NCBI GenBank assembly: GCA_000404785.1
Contig: ASNI01000071.1
Location: 1 to 11,691, forward strand
Reading direction: 5' to 3'
Length of the DNA: 11,691 bases
Source of the DNA: Cloacimonetes bacterium SCGC AAA252-N17
GTDB lineage: Bacteria; Cloacimonadota; Cloacimonadia; JGIOTU-2
Shown: positions 5,128-11,691 of the stretch, piece after piece
Layout of the letters: each line of letters begins with the position of its first letter
How positions within the stretch are numbered: the stretch's first letter is position 1
The notes under the pieces: model-generated
Told to the model about the DNA's origin: nothing
Databases searched by the model: none
What the model saw: the letters and a program-made list of their open reading frames with translations, nothing else
Translations under genes and position numbers: made by a program

Positions 5128-8100
5128 TTATTCAGCCATTTTCTTATAGAACTCGTAACGTTCCCTTGCTTCTTTGGCAGCACGTTTGAAGAGTATTTCT
5201 GCAATTTCAGGATGCTGCTGTTGAAGGGTTCGGTAACGGATCTCATTTTCAAGGAATGTTTCATAATCAACTTTGGGTTCTCTGGAATCGAGAATGAGAG
5301 GGTTTTTGCCTTCCTTTGCAAGAAGTGGATTATATCTATACAGTATCCAGTAACCTGTATCAACAGCGAGCTTCTCTTCTTGTTGAGTTTTGGTCATATC
5401 GAAACCATGATTGATACAAGGTGAGTATGCAATGATCAGTGAAGGACCTTTATAAGCTTCTGCTTCAAGCATAGCTTTGATCGCTTGACTTGCATTAGCG
5501 CCCATTGCGATCTGTGCAACGTACACATACCCATAGGTTAGAGCCATACGACCAAGATCCTTCTTTTTGGTCCTCTTACCCGCTGCTGCGAATTTTGCGA
5601 CAGAACCGGTCGGAGTTGCCTTTGATGCCTGACCACCTGTATTGGAATAAACCTCTGTATCGAGCACGAGCACATTAATATTTTTGTTAGATGCCAGTAC
5701 GTGATCGAGTCCACCATAACCGATATCATACGCCCAGCCGTCTCCACCGATGCTCCAGATACTTCTTTCAACAAGATAATCCTGAAGTTCGATGACTTTT
5801 TCAAAGATGGATTTCAATTCAGAGCTTGCATTCTTTAATTCTTCAGGAAGCACTTTCTTGATCTTCTTTGCTATCTCTTTTGACTCATCAGAAACCACAT
5901 CCCAGAGTTCTTGATTCTTGATAAGAAGTTCTCCGAATTCTGTTGAAATTCCAGCATCAGTTTTGAGCAACTTTTCAATATTTGTCTTGAGCTGCTTCCT
6001 GTTCGCATTCACCGCAAGACGCATACCGAATCCGTATTCTGCATTGTCTTCAAAGAGTGAATTTGCCCAGGCTGGTCCCTGTCCTTGCTTGTTCTTACAA
6101 TAAGGAATTGTTGGGAATGTGCCGCCATAAATGGATGAACAACCGGTGGCATTTGCAATGATCATTCTGTCACCGAATAGTTGGGTGGCAAGTTTCACAT
6201 AAGGAGTTTCTCCACATCCTGCACAAGCGCCGCTGAATTCGAAATAAGGCATCATGAACTGGCTGCCCTTGACACTGTCTTTTTTCACGCCGTCAAGCAC
6301 ATTATCAGGAAGATCATCAAAGAACTTAACCATGTCTGATTCGCCTTTTTTACGGGCTTCTTCGATTGGAACCATCTTGATAGCTTTGTCTTTTACAGGA
6401 CAGGTCTCCACACAATTTGCGCAGCCCACACAGTCTTCCACATAGACCTGCAATCTGAACTGAAGATCCCTTTCATTCTTTGTTTTGGATTTAACTGTAA
6501 CAAATCCTTCCGGAGCATCTTTCAGATCAGCTGGAGCTATCTGCTTGGGTCTTATCGCAGCATGAGGACAAACCATAGAACACTGGTTGCATTGAATACA
6601 TAGATCAGGATACCACTCAGGTACAAATGGTGCTACACCGCGCTTTTCAAGACGTGTCGTTGCGGTGGGTATCTGTCCATCAAAAGGCATTTCAGAAACG
6701 GTGATGTCATTTCCCTTATAATGCATGATTTTTTTGATTATGTTTGTTTCAAATTCATCTGCATCATCAGGGATGAGTATTATTTCAGGAGCTGATCTTG
6801 TAATTTTGTCAGGAATCGGGACTTGCTGCAAAGCATCAGATGCTTTATCAACTGCTTCCCAGTTCATCTTAACGACATCTTCGCCTTTTTTGAGGAAGGT
6901 TTTCTTGATCGCATCTTTGATGAGCTTCAGCGCTTCTTTCTCAGGCAATACACCCGAGATCTTGAAGAATGCTGCTTGCATTACTGTGTTAATTCTGCTT
7001 CTGAGTCCGACTTCCTGAGCAATGCTCAACGCATCGATCGTATAGACCTTTATCTTCTTCTCTACGATTATTTTCTGCATATCTTCAGTTAGATTTTCAA
7101 ACACCTCTTCCGGCTTCCAGGTCGAGTTCAGAAGGAATGTTCCGCCTTCACAAATACCCTTAAGAATATCGTAACGTCCAATATAGGATGACTTGTGAAG
7201 TGCAACAAAATCAATATTGTTCAGAAGATATTGTGACTGGATCTCTTTGTCACCGAAACGCAGATGTGAAATGGTTATACCGCCAGATTTCTTGGAATCA
7301 TATTCAAAGTAACCTTGTACAAATTTATCAGTGTTATCACCAATGATCTTGATCGAATTCTTATTTGCACCCACTGTTCCGTCAGAGCCATATCCCCAGA
7401 ATTTACAACGGATCACGCCTTCCGGTTCTGCATCGATCTCCTCTTTTGGCTCGATAGATAAGTGTGTAACATCATCAACAATACCGACAGTGAATCCGTG
7501 TGTGCACTTATCGTTTAGATGATCATATACAGCTTTGACCATTGTTGGGGTAAATTCTTTGGATGAAAGTCCATAGCGTCCACCAATGATCTTTATACCT
7601 GTATTCATAAGTGCAACTGTGACATCGAGATACAAAGGTTCACCGATTGAGCCGGGCTCTTTTGTTCTATCTAGCACAGCGATCTTCTTCACTGTATCGG
7701 GAATGACTTTCTTCAGATGTTCGATCGAGAAAGGTCTATATAAGCGGACTTTGATCGCTCCGACTTTTTCTCCGTATTTGTTATTGAAATAATTCACAGT
7801 CTCTTCAATAGTTTCTGTCGCAGAGCCCATTGCAATGATAAGTCTGTCTGCATCGGGTGCGCCCACATAATCAAAGAGATGATAGGAGCGTCCGAATTTC
7901 TTTGCAAAGGCATCCATATATTCCTGAACTATCTCAGGAGCTGCAATATAGAATTTGTTGACCGTTTCCCTGCCCTGGAAATAGACATCGGGATTTTGCG
8001 CTCCGACTTTGAGCATCGGGCATTCGGGATTCATTGCACGTTTCCGGAAATCCTGCACATATTTCATATCGACCATTTGTGCAAGTTCATCATAAGGAAG

Positions 8101-8655
8101 GATCTCTACCTTTTGTATTTCATGAGAAGTTCGGAATCCATCAAAGAAATTTAAAAACGGCACTTTTGATTTGAGCGTAGCAAGATGAGAAACCACTGCG
8201 AAGTCCATTGTTTCCTGAATCGAGCCGGCAGCAACAAGTGCAAATCCTGTATTTCTTGTAGACATCACGTCAGAATGATCTCCAAAAATTGAGAGGGATT
8301 GGCAAGCAAGCGAACGTGCTGATACATGAAATACTGTAGGAAGCATCTCACCTGCAATTTTATGCATATTGGGAAGCATCAGCATAAGTCCCTGTGACGC
8401 TGTAAATGTCGTTGTTAATGCACCTGCCGATAGTGATCCGTGCACTGCACCGGACGCACCGCCTTCAGACTGCATTTCGATCACATCGAGGGTTTGACCG
8501 AAAATATTCTTTCTGCCTTCTACAGCCCAGGCATCTGCATGTTCACCCATAGGCGAGGACGGAGTGATCGGATAGATCGCTGCAACCTCGGAAAATGCAT
8601 ATGCAACATGAGTAGCAGCTGTGTTACCATCGATCGGCTTATAAATCTTTTTCAT
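5128..8655 (-). CDS. nifJ: Pyruvate:ferredoxin (flavodoxin) oxidoreductase
   Basis: The 1175-aa product is the single-chain homodimeric enzyme that oxidises pyruvate with CoA to acetyl-CoA and CO2 and reduces ferredoxin in the cytoplasm; it is oxygen-sensitive and central to anaerobes. Domains read in order. The N-terminal pyrimidine domain has YPITPSSPMGEHADAW and the MQSEGGASGAVHG motif. A transketolase-C-like domain follows. The gamma domain contains FWGYGSDGTVGANKNSIKII. A two-cluster ferredoxin domain has CIQCNQCSMVCP near residue 690 and CVGCANCVETCP near 745. The thiamine-diphosphate domain has CAGCGE near 810, ATGCSS, GDGWAYDIGYGG near 970, and the late cysteine in SPCINHG. All cluster cysteines are present and the length is typical (about 1170-1200), so it looks intact. 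The start is ATG 8655 with GGAGG four bases upstream. It has its own promoter and terminator and is apparently monocistronic. Confidence 0.97.
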   Translation of the reverse strand: MKKIYKPIDGNTAATHVAYAFSEVAAIYPITPSSPMGEHADAWAVEGRKNIFGQTLDVIEMQSEGGASGAVHGSLSAGALTTTFTASQGLMLMLPNMHKIAGEMLPTVFHVSARSLACQSLSIFGDHSDVMSTRNTGFALVAAGSIQETMDFAVVSHLATLKSKVPFLNFFDGFRTSHEIQKVEILPYDELAQMVDMKYVQDFRKRAMNPECPMLKVGAQNPDVYFQGRETVNKFYIAAPEIVQEYMDAFAKKFGRSYHLFDYVGAPDADRLIIAMGSATETIEETVNYFNNKYGEKVGAIKVRLYRPFSIEHLKKVIPDTVKKIAVLDRTKEPGSIGEPLYLDVTVALMNTGIKIIGGRYGLSSKEFTPTMVKAVYDHLNDKCTHGFTVGIVDDVTHLSIEPKEEIDAEPEGVIRCKFWGYGSDGTVGANKNSIKIIGDNTDKFVQGYFEYDSKKSGGITISHLRFGDKEIQSQYLLNNIDFVALHKSSYIGRYDILKGICEGGTFLLNSTWKPEEVFENLTEDMQKIIVEKKIKVYTIDALSIAQEVGLRSRINTVMQAAFFKISGVLPEKEALKLIKDAIKKTFLKKGEDVVKMNWEAVDKASDALQQVPIPDKITRSAPEIILIPDDADEFETNIIKKIMHYKGNDITVSEMPFDGQIPTATTRLEKRGVAPFVPEWYPDLCIQCNQCSMVCPHAAIRPKQIAPADLKDAPEGFVTVKSKTKNERDLQFRLQVYVEDCVGCANCVETCPVKDKAIKMVPIEEARKKGESDMVKFFDDLPDNVLDGVKKDSVKGSQFMMPYFEFSGACAGCGETPYVKLATQLFGDRMIIANATGCSSIYGGTFPTIPYCKNKQGQGPAWANSLFEDNAEYGFGMRLAVNANRKQLKTNIEKLLKTDAGISTEFGELLIKNQELWDVVSDESKEIAKKIKKVLPEELKNASSELKSIFEKVIELQDYLVERSIWSIGGDGWAYDIGYGGLDHVLASNKNINVLVLDTEVYSNTGGQASKATPTGSVAKFAAAGKRTKKKDLGRMALTYGYVYVAQIAMGANASQAIKAMLEAEAYKGPSLIIAYSPCINHGFDMTKTQQEEKLAVDTGYWILYRYNPLLAKEGKNPLILDSREPKVDYETFLENEIRYRTLQQQHPEIAEILFKRAAKEARERYEFYKKMAE

Positions 8656-8691
8656 TATGCCTCCATATATTATTTAATAAACTCAATTATA

Positions 8692-8719
8692 ATTATCATA
8701 TTTTAATAACATCCTTCAA
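8692..8719 (-). promoter_or_regulatory. Candidate nifJ promoter
   Basis: On the minus strand, TTGAAG (8719-8714) lies 16 bases before GATAAT (8697-8692), which matches the -10 consensus at five of six positions. Transcription would start near 8685, leaving a leader of about 30 bases with GGAGG. A TTGACG at 8741-8736 has no good -10 at standard spacing. Confidence 0.4.
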
Positions 8720-8757
8720 AAGCTCCACTTTCCTACGTCAATAAATTCTTTAAAATT

Positions 8758-8785
8758 TTGACAGTTTTTCACGACTTTTCATATT
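8758..8785 (+). promoter_or_regulatory. Candidate promoter of the EnvC-like gene
   Basis: TTGACA (8758-8763) is followed after 16 bases by CATATT (8780-8785), four of six to the -10 consensus. The start of transcription would fall near 8792, two bases before the ATG at 8794, so the transcript would have almost no leader. This also explains why the upstream in-frame TTG at 8758 should not be taken as the start codon: it is part of the -35 box. Confidence 0.45.
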
Positions 8786-8793
8786 TGATTTCT

Positions 8794-9903
8794 ATGAAAT
8801 TCGCAGTCTGTAGTCTTTTATGCCTTCTCTGGTGCTTCAACGTTGCCGGTGCAGATATTACACGGGCAACAAAGGATAGGATATCTGAACTTGAAAAGGA
8901 GATCAAAACAACACAACAGATGATCGAAGAGCTTCTTGCTGATAAGAATGTGCAGAAAAATACTATTTACTCACACATCAAAAAATTGAAATCTCTTCAA
9001 GCCCAAGTGGATGAGTACCGCAGCCAGAAATACCGAACAGAACTGGACATTGACAGTCTTAAATCCACGATCATCCAAAACGAACAGTACTTTGACGAGA
9101 ATAAAGATATTCTGAATGAATTGGTAGAAAACCTTGCTTATGTCCATTATAGAAGCACTTTTCTTGATCATAATCCTCTAAACAACTGGATGTCCAGAGG
9201 ACTGCAGCTCTGTGCCCATTCCCTTCTTGATAACCTAGACAGTTTGAGAAATTTTCTGGCACAACATCATGACTTGAGTGAGCAGAAAGAAAATCAGCTT
9301 AGGCAGCTTCTTACAAATATTGAGTACGCAAAATCGAATTTTAATACAATTCGCTCCAAAAAAGAAGCCGATGAACAGGAGCTTACATTTATCGAGCAGA
9401 TAGAAGATCAGTACCGCCATCAAATAAGTTCACTCAAAGAGGGTATTACTGCTCTTGAGAATTTTATTGCTCAAAAGGAGGCTGAGAAGTACGGCAAAGA
9501 ATATACTTTCTCCTTTCATGACGGCATAGTCTGGCCCGTACAGGGTGAGATCATACAAAGATACGGCATTCATAAAATAAATAATACTAATGCCGAAATA
9601 AAAAGCGAAGGTATATACATCAAAACTGTATACGGCACTCCAGTTAGATCGATCGCTTCAGGAGTGGTTGCTTTTGCAGGTTGGTTTGAAAACAAAGGAA
9701 ATCTTGTGATCATTGATCATCAGAATGGTTTTTACAGTCTTTACGGATTCAATGACAAACTCGCTGTGCACAAAGAACAGAAAATTGGACAGTCCGAAAT
9801 CATTGCCTACTCCGGTAAAAATTATCTTATGGATAATGACGGACTATACTTCGAAATCCGAAAACTTGGAAAAGCTGTTGATCCTCTTAGCTATCTAAAC
9901 TAA
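8794..9903 (+). CDS. EnvC-like murein hydrolase activator with degenerate LytM domain
   Basis: The protein has 369 aa. Residues 1-19 form a signal peptide (MKFAVCSLLCLLWCFNVAGA). Residues ~22-230 are a long coiled coil rich in E, K, Q and L, followed by an M23/LytM domain at ~244-369. The zinc ligands of active M23 peptidases are missing. SEGIYI stands where HxGxD is expected, YSLYGFND replaces the histidine of the HxH region, and LYFEIR replaces LHFEIR. The same changes (SLYGYN, LYFEIRRQG) mark E. coli EnvC, which does not cut peptidoglycan but activates amidases AmiA and AmiB during cell separation. A periplasmic activator role is therefore inferred; the amidase partner is not in the window. 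No ribosome-binding site precedes ATG 8794, which fits the near-leaderless promoter. The gene is divergent from nifJ. Confidence 0.85.
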   Translation: MKFAVCSLLCLLWCFNVAGADITRATKDRISELEKEIKTTQQMIEELLADKNVQKNTIYSHIKKLKSLQAQVDEYRSQKYRTELDIDSLKSTIIQNEQYFDENKDILNELVENLAYVHYRSTFLDHNPLNNWMSRGLQLCAHSLLDNLDSLRNFLAQHHDLSEQKENQLRQLLTNIEYAKSNFNTIRSKKEADEQELTFIEQIEDQYRHQISSLKEGITALENFIAQKEAEKYGKEYTFSFHDGIVWPVQGEIIQRYGIHKINNTNAEIKSEGIYIKTVYGTPVRSIASGVVAFAGWFENKGNLVIIDHQNGFYSLYGFNDKLAVHKEQKIGQSEIIAYSGKNYLMDNDGLYFEIRKLGKAVDPLSYLN

Positions 9904-10189
9904 AAAAGAATGGAACGCAGATGAACACTGATAAAGCAGATGAACACAGATTAGGAATATGAAAATGAAGAAAAATAAATTAGATTCTTTATTTACACAA
10001 ATTAACTTGAATCGCGATAGGTGAACGAGTGTTATTCGAATACTATGAGGTGTCTGTCTTACTTGCTTCCTCCTTCGCAATGAAGCAAGTCTTATTCTGT
10101 GTAATGAAATCTAAAATTTCAAATAAAAAATCTTTTTCGCTCTGTGCTCTCTGCTTGCCACGGCGTTGCGCAGCATAGACGGGTGGTTA
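9904..10189. repeat. Intergenic mosaic of decayed dispersed repeats
   Basis: No gene is seen in these ~290 bp. GCAGATGAACAC occurs twice (9917-9928 and 9936-9947, period 19), continuing as ACAGATTAGGA, a style of repeat seen in many bacterial intergenic regions. ACTTGCTTC (10061-10069) and GAAGCAAGT (10082-10090) form a perfect 9-bp inverted repeat around CTCCTTCGCAAT. CTCTGTGCTCTCTG (10140-10153) and TGGTTAATAATTTT (10184-10197) look like two halves of one repeat separated by 30 bases that include CCACGGCGTTGCGCAGC. Family assignment is from memory. Confidence 0.4.
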
Positions 10190-10207
10190 ATAATTTTATA
10201 AAATTAT
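10190..10207. promoter_or_regulatory. Perfect AT-only palindrome at the tsaC start
   Basis: ATAATTTTATAAAATTAT is an exact 18-bp palindrome whose last two bases are the AT of the start codon at 10206. No Shine-Dalgarno sequence lies upstream. It may be an operator or a start-masking hairpin, or merely a product of the AT-rich composition. Confidence 0.25.
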
Positions 10208-10832
10208 GAAAAAAATTATTTTTACTGAACCGATCGACCTTTCTCTTGTCGTCCAAGCTGCACGTATCATAAAAAAAAATGGAATACTCATCCACCCTAC
10301 TGAAAGTCTGTATGGCTTCGGTGCAAATATTTATGATAATGTAAGCATTCAAAAAATAATAGAGCTTAAGCACAGGGAAAAGAATACAAAGGGTTTTGTG
10401 GTGCTGGTTTCTGATTATATCCAGCTCGATAGACTCATAGCAGGAGCGAACAGAGCTGAGAAAAATCTTATGCAGAAATATTGGCCAGGTCCCCTTACCC
10501 TGATACTTAGAGCTAAAAAAGAATATTGGAAAAATCCGGTCTGTTATAGGAAAAAAATCGCAGTCAGAATGGTGGGCAATGATATTACAAGAGCTATTTT
10601 GAAGGAAGCTAATCTTCCAATAATTAGTACAAGTATCAATATCAGCGGTGAAAAAAGCATAAATGATCCGAAATTAATCGAAGAAAAATTCCGCAATGAA
10701 GTAGATGGAATGGTTATAGGCAAGATCGATCATTTTAGTGATAAACCCTCAACTATTGCGAAGGTCATCGGCAGAAAAGTGTTCGTGCTGCGAAAAGGAG
10801 CGATTTACAAACCCAGTGCTCTCGTGATATAA
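10206..10832 (+). CDS. tsaC: TsaC/YrdC/Sua5-family L-threonylcarbamoyladenylate synthase
   Basis: The protein has 208 aa and is a single YrdC domain. The family makes threonylcarbamoyl-AMP from threonine, bicarbonate and ATP, the first step of t6A37 modification of ANN-decoding tRNAs. Diagnostic motifs are PTESLYGFGAN (residues ~32-42), KHREKNTKGF (nucleotide-binding lysine and arginine), WPGPLTLIL (~93-101), ISTSINISGE (STSAN-SG type) and STIAKV near 183. The C-terminal Sua5 domain of longer homologues is absent, so it is the short TsaC form. Other YrdC proteins (HypF, YciO) are less likely: HypF is much longer, while YciO cannot be excluded on length. ATG 10206 has no Shine-Dalgarno sequence and lies in an AT palindrome. 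It follows a repeat-rich gap, so it is probably transcribed on its own. Confidence 0.88.
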   Translation: MKKIIFTEPIDLSLVVQAARIIKKNGILIHPTESLYGFGANIYDNVSIQKIIELKHREKNTKGFVVLVSDYIQLDRLIAGANRAEKNLMQKYWPGPLTLILRAKKEYWKNPVCYRKKIAVRMVGNDITRAILKEANLPIISTSINISGEKSINDPKLIEEKFRNEVDGMVIGKIDHFSDKPSTIAKVIGRKVFVLRKGAIYKPSALVI

Positions 10833-10873
10833 GATAACTCCTTTTTTGCTTTGATTTTACTCAAACATAAACT

Positions 10874-11018
10874 AGTGATAAGTCAAGCTTCAATTGGAAG
10901 TGGTAATTGAATTTTGACATTCCTTATATTGCCTTCTCCTCAACTAGGAGAAGGTTAGGATGAGGTTTCAAACTTTGTTAAAATTCAATTTGCGTCATTT
11001 CACAATTGACTTATCACT
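10874..11018. repeat. MITE-like nested palindrome with 13-bp terminal inverted repeats
   Basis: The ends AGTGATAAGTCAA (10874-10886) and TTGACTTATCACT (11006-11018) are perfect inverted repeats. Further in, TGAATTTTGACA (10908-10919) pairs with TGTTAAAATTCA (10976-10987) with one mismatch. At the centre CCTTCTCCT-CAACT-AGGAGAAGG (10932-10954) is a perfect 9-bp hairpin. The 145-bp unit has no ORF, so if mobile it would need a transposase supplied from elsewhere. No clear target-site duplication is seen. Confidence 0.6.
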
Positions 11019-11050
11019 GGATAAAGTCCTAAATCCAAATTTCAAATTTA

Positions 11051-11094
11051 CCCCGTGGAATCCCGATAAAATCGGGACTTCGTATTCCACAGGG
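11051..11094. repeat. Short nested palindromic repeat
   Basis: Outer arms CCCCGTGGAAT (11051-11061) and ATTCCACAGGG (11084-11094) pair with one mismatch. The inner hairpin CCCGAT-AAA-ATCGGG (11062-11076) is perfect. It lies 33 bases after the 145-bp palindrome and is probably a copy of a dispersed intergenic repeat. Confidence 0.55.
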
Positions 11095-11158
11095 TGAACA
11101 AATAAAATGCCAAAGCTTAAATCTCAAAATTTTTTATCTTTATTGATCAAAAATATAC

Positions 11159-11497
11159 GCATACCTCCAAAATTACGACAAGTTATTCTGAGAGTACTAT
11201 GAATAAAGGTTTTGTGGGAATTTTTGGGTTGAAAATTACTTTTAGATAAACCGGTAATTTTTATCTACCTTTGCTGTTGTCACCCTGAGCCTGCCTGCTT
11301 GGGCGTAATGAAATGAAGACCAGTCGAAGGGTCTGTCCCACTTCGATCCGACTTCATTCCATTACGCCGTGATAAAGAACCTCAGTGTGACAGTGCTTTT
11401 AGCTCTGTTAAGTATATTATATTTTCAGTCTTTGCATAGGTATATTTCGATCCTCTATTAAAAAATATCACCATTCTGAAAATTTTTGGAGGATACC
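11159..11497. repeat. 339-bp inverted-repeat element enclosing a palindrome
   Basis: The left end GCATACCTCCAAAATT (11159-11174) and right end AATTTTTGGAGGATACC (11481-11497) are imperfect inverted repeats. Each is separated by roughly 85-105 AT-rich bases from the central palindrome at 11278-11392. The right half (11384-11497) is the same architecture as positions 1-118 of the window. No ORF of useful size lies inside. Confidence 0.5.
11278..11392. repeat. 115-bp nested palindrome with CACCCTGAG/CTCAGTGTG ends
   Basis: Three nested arm pairs are seen. TGTCACCCTGAG (11278-11289) pairs with CTCAGTGTGACA (11381-11392) with one mismatch. GGCGTAATGAAATGAAG (11302-11318) pairs with CTTCATTCCATTACGCC (11352-11368) with one mismatch. 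TCGAAG (11324-11329) pairs with CTTCGA (11341-11346). The sequence recalls the widespread CACCCTGAGC...TCGAAGGGT intergenic repeats, here interrupted by about 30 bases between CCTGAGCCTG and TCGAAGGG. Confidence 0.6.
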
Positions 11498-11691
11498 AAG
11501 TTAATCAAAAATAGAATTGATAAGAAAATCAAATTGAGTTCGTGAGTTTTTTTCAAAAAAATTATAGTTTTTTTTTATAAATCGAAATTTTTTTTATTCG
11601 ATATTTGTCATTTATCATTTTTAATTTGGTAGGTTCAAGTTTTTATTGCAACAATTAAATTATTAAATACCTCTTTAGGAGTTAGCCAATT

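Larger units (their letters stand above)
10833..11691. other. Gene-free, repeat-rich intergenic region
   Basis: No coding sequence is supported in these 859 bp. Palindromic elements are listed separately at 10874-11018, 11051-11094 and 11159-11497. Beyond 11500 the DNA is very AT-rich, with T-tracts at 11569-11576 and 11587-11594 and a weak hairpin ATCGAA/TTCGAT around 11580-11602. The last bases contain TTAGGAG (11675-11681), which could be the ribosome-binding site of a plus-strand gene starting just past the window. Confidence 0.5.

Noticed and set aside
4834..5424. 196-codon plus-strand frame opposite the antitoxin and the nifJ 3' end
   Set aside because: It crosses the antitoxin operator, the terminator and nifJ coding sequence; the peptide has no domain and is a shadow of the real genes.
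6725..7018. Plus-strand frames inside nifJ, including 6823-7092 and 7879-8154
   Set aside because: They lie wholly opposite well-conserved nifJ codons; the low-complexity Ser/Phe/Leu-rich peptides are typical antisense shadows.
8758..8793. TTG start for the EnvC-like protein
   Set aside because: The TTG is the first half of a TTGACA -35 box, has no ribosome-binding site, and the signal peptide begins properly at ATG 8794.
10749..10765. ATTGCGAAGGTCA inside tsaC, matching part of the paired-hairpin repeat at 5041-5053
   Set aside because: It encodes the conserved STIAKV motif in frame and lacks the flanking GACC/GGTC arms, so it is most likely coincidence.
10794..10846. Possible terminator after tsaC (AAAAGGAG with CTCCTTTT)
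   Set aside because: The arms are about 35 bases apart and the left arm is inside the coding sequence; too weak to call.
1..11691. CRISPR arrays, tRNA or rRNA genes
   Set aside because: No regularly spaced direct repeats with unique spacers, no cloverleaf with TTC-A and CCA-type acceptor ends, and no rRNA-like conserved segment were seen by eye.

Overview
The window looks like chromosomal DNA of an AT-rich, strictly anaerobic, diderm bacterium. Supporting evidence is a full-length pyruvate:ferredoxin oxidoreductase, an EnvC-like murein hydrolase activator (an envelope function of diderms), and intergenic spaces full of short palindromic repeats. An FCB-type lineage such as Cloacimonadota is my guess from overall gene and repeat style. 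No rRNA or other phylogenetic marker settles it.

Layout. (1) Positions 1-1766 hold a dispersed repeat, a TTGACA promoter and a compact plus-strand run of three genes: a Nudix hydrolase, a small secreted protein and a small membrane protein. (2) Positions 1768-1803 hold a paired-hairpin repeat, followed by about 280 bp with no convincing gene. (3) Positions 2088-4336 hold two consecutive gene cassettes. Each starts with a short sequence (TTAGGTGCAAAT; TTATGGGCACT) whose exact reverse complement lies right at the end of its gene, followed by about 130 bp of conserved, foldable DNA starting TAACAAGCGTGTC. This is the architecture of integron cassettes with attC sites; no integrase is in the window. 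The cargo is a PD-(D/E)XK nuclease-like protein and a TIR-TPR protein, both plausible anti-phage functions. (4) Positions 4337-5029 hold a minus-strand VapBC-type toxin-antitoxin pair with its own palindromic operator. It directly follows the last cassette boundary. (5) Positions 5037-8719 hold a second copy of the paired-hairpin repeat, then a terminator, the large nifJ gene and its promoter, all for the minus strand. (6) Positions 8758-10832 hold an EnvC-like protein and a TsaC/YrdC-family protein on the plus strand, separated by about 300 bp of decayed repeats. (7) Positions 10833-11691 carry no gene. They hold at least three nested palindromes and a 339-bp inverted-repeat element whose right half resembles the first 118 bp of the window.

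How it fits together. The core genes (nifJ, tsaC, envC-like, Nudix) are housekeeping. Between them sits an acquired cassette block that is visibly more AT-rich, ends at a toxin-antitoxin module, and is bracketed by two copies of the same paired-hairpin repeat. The most interesting points are the integron-like cassettes with a non-canonical ATT core at every boundary, a nuclease gene whose best ribosome-binding site faces ATA rather than ATG, the TIR-TPR protein, and two promoters placed so that their transcripts would be nearly leaderless.
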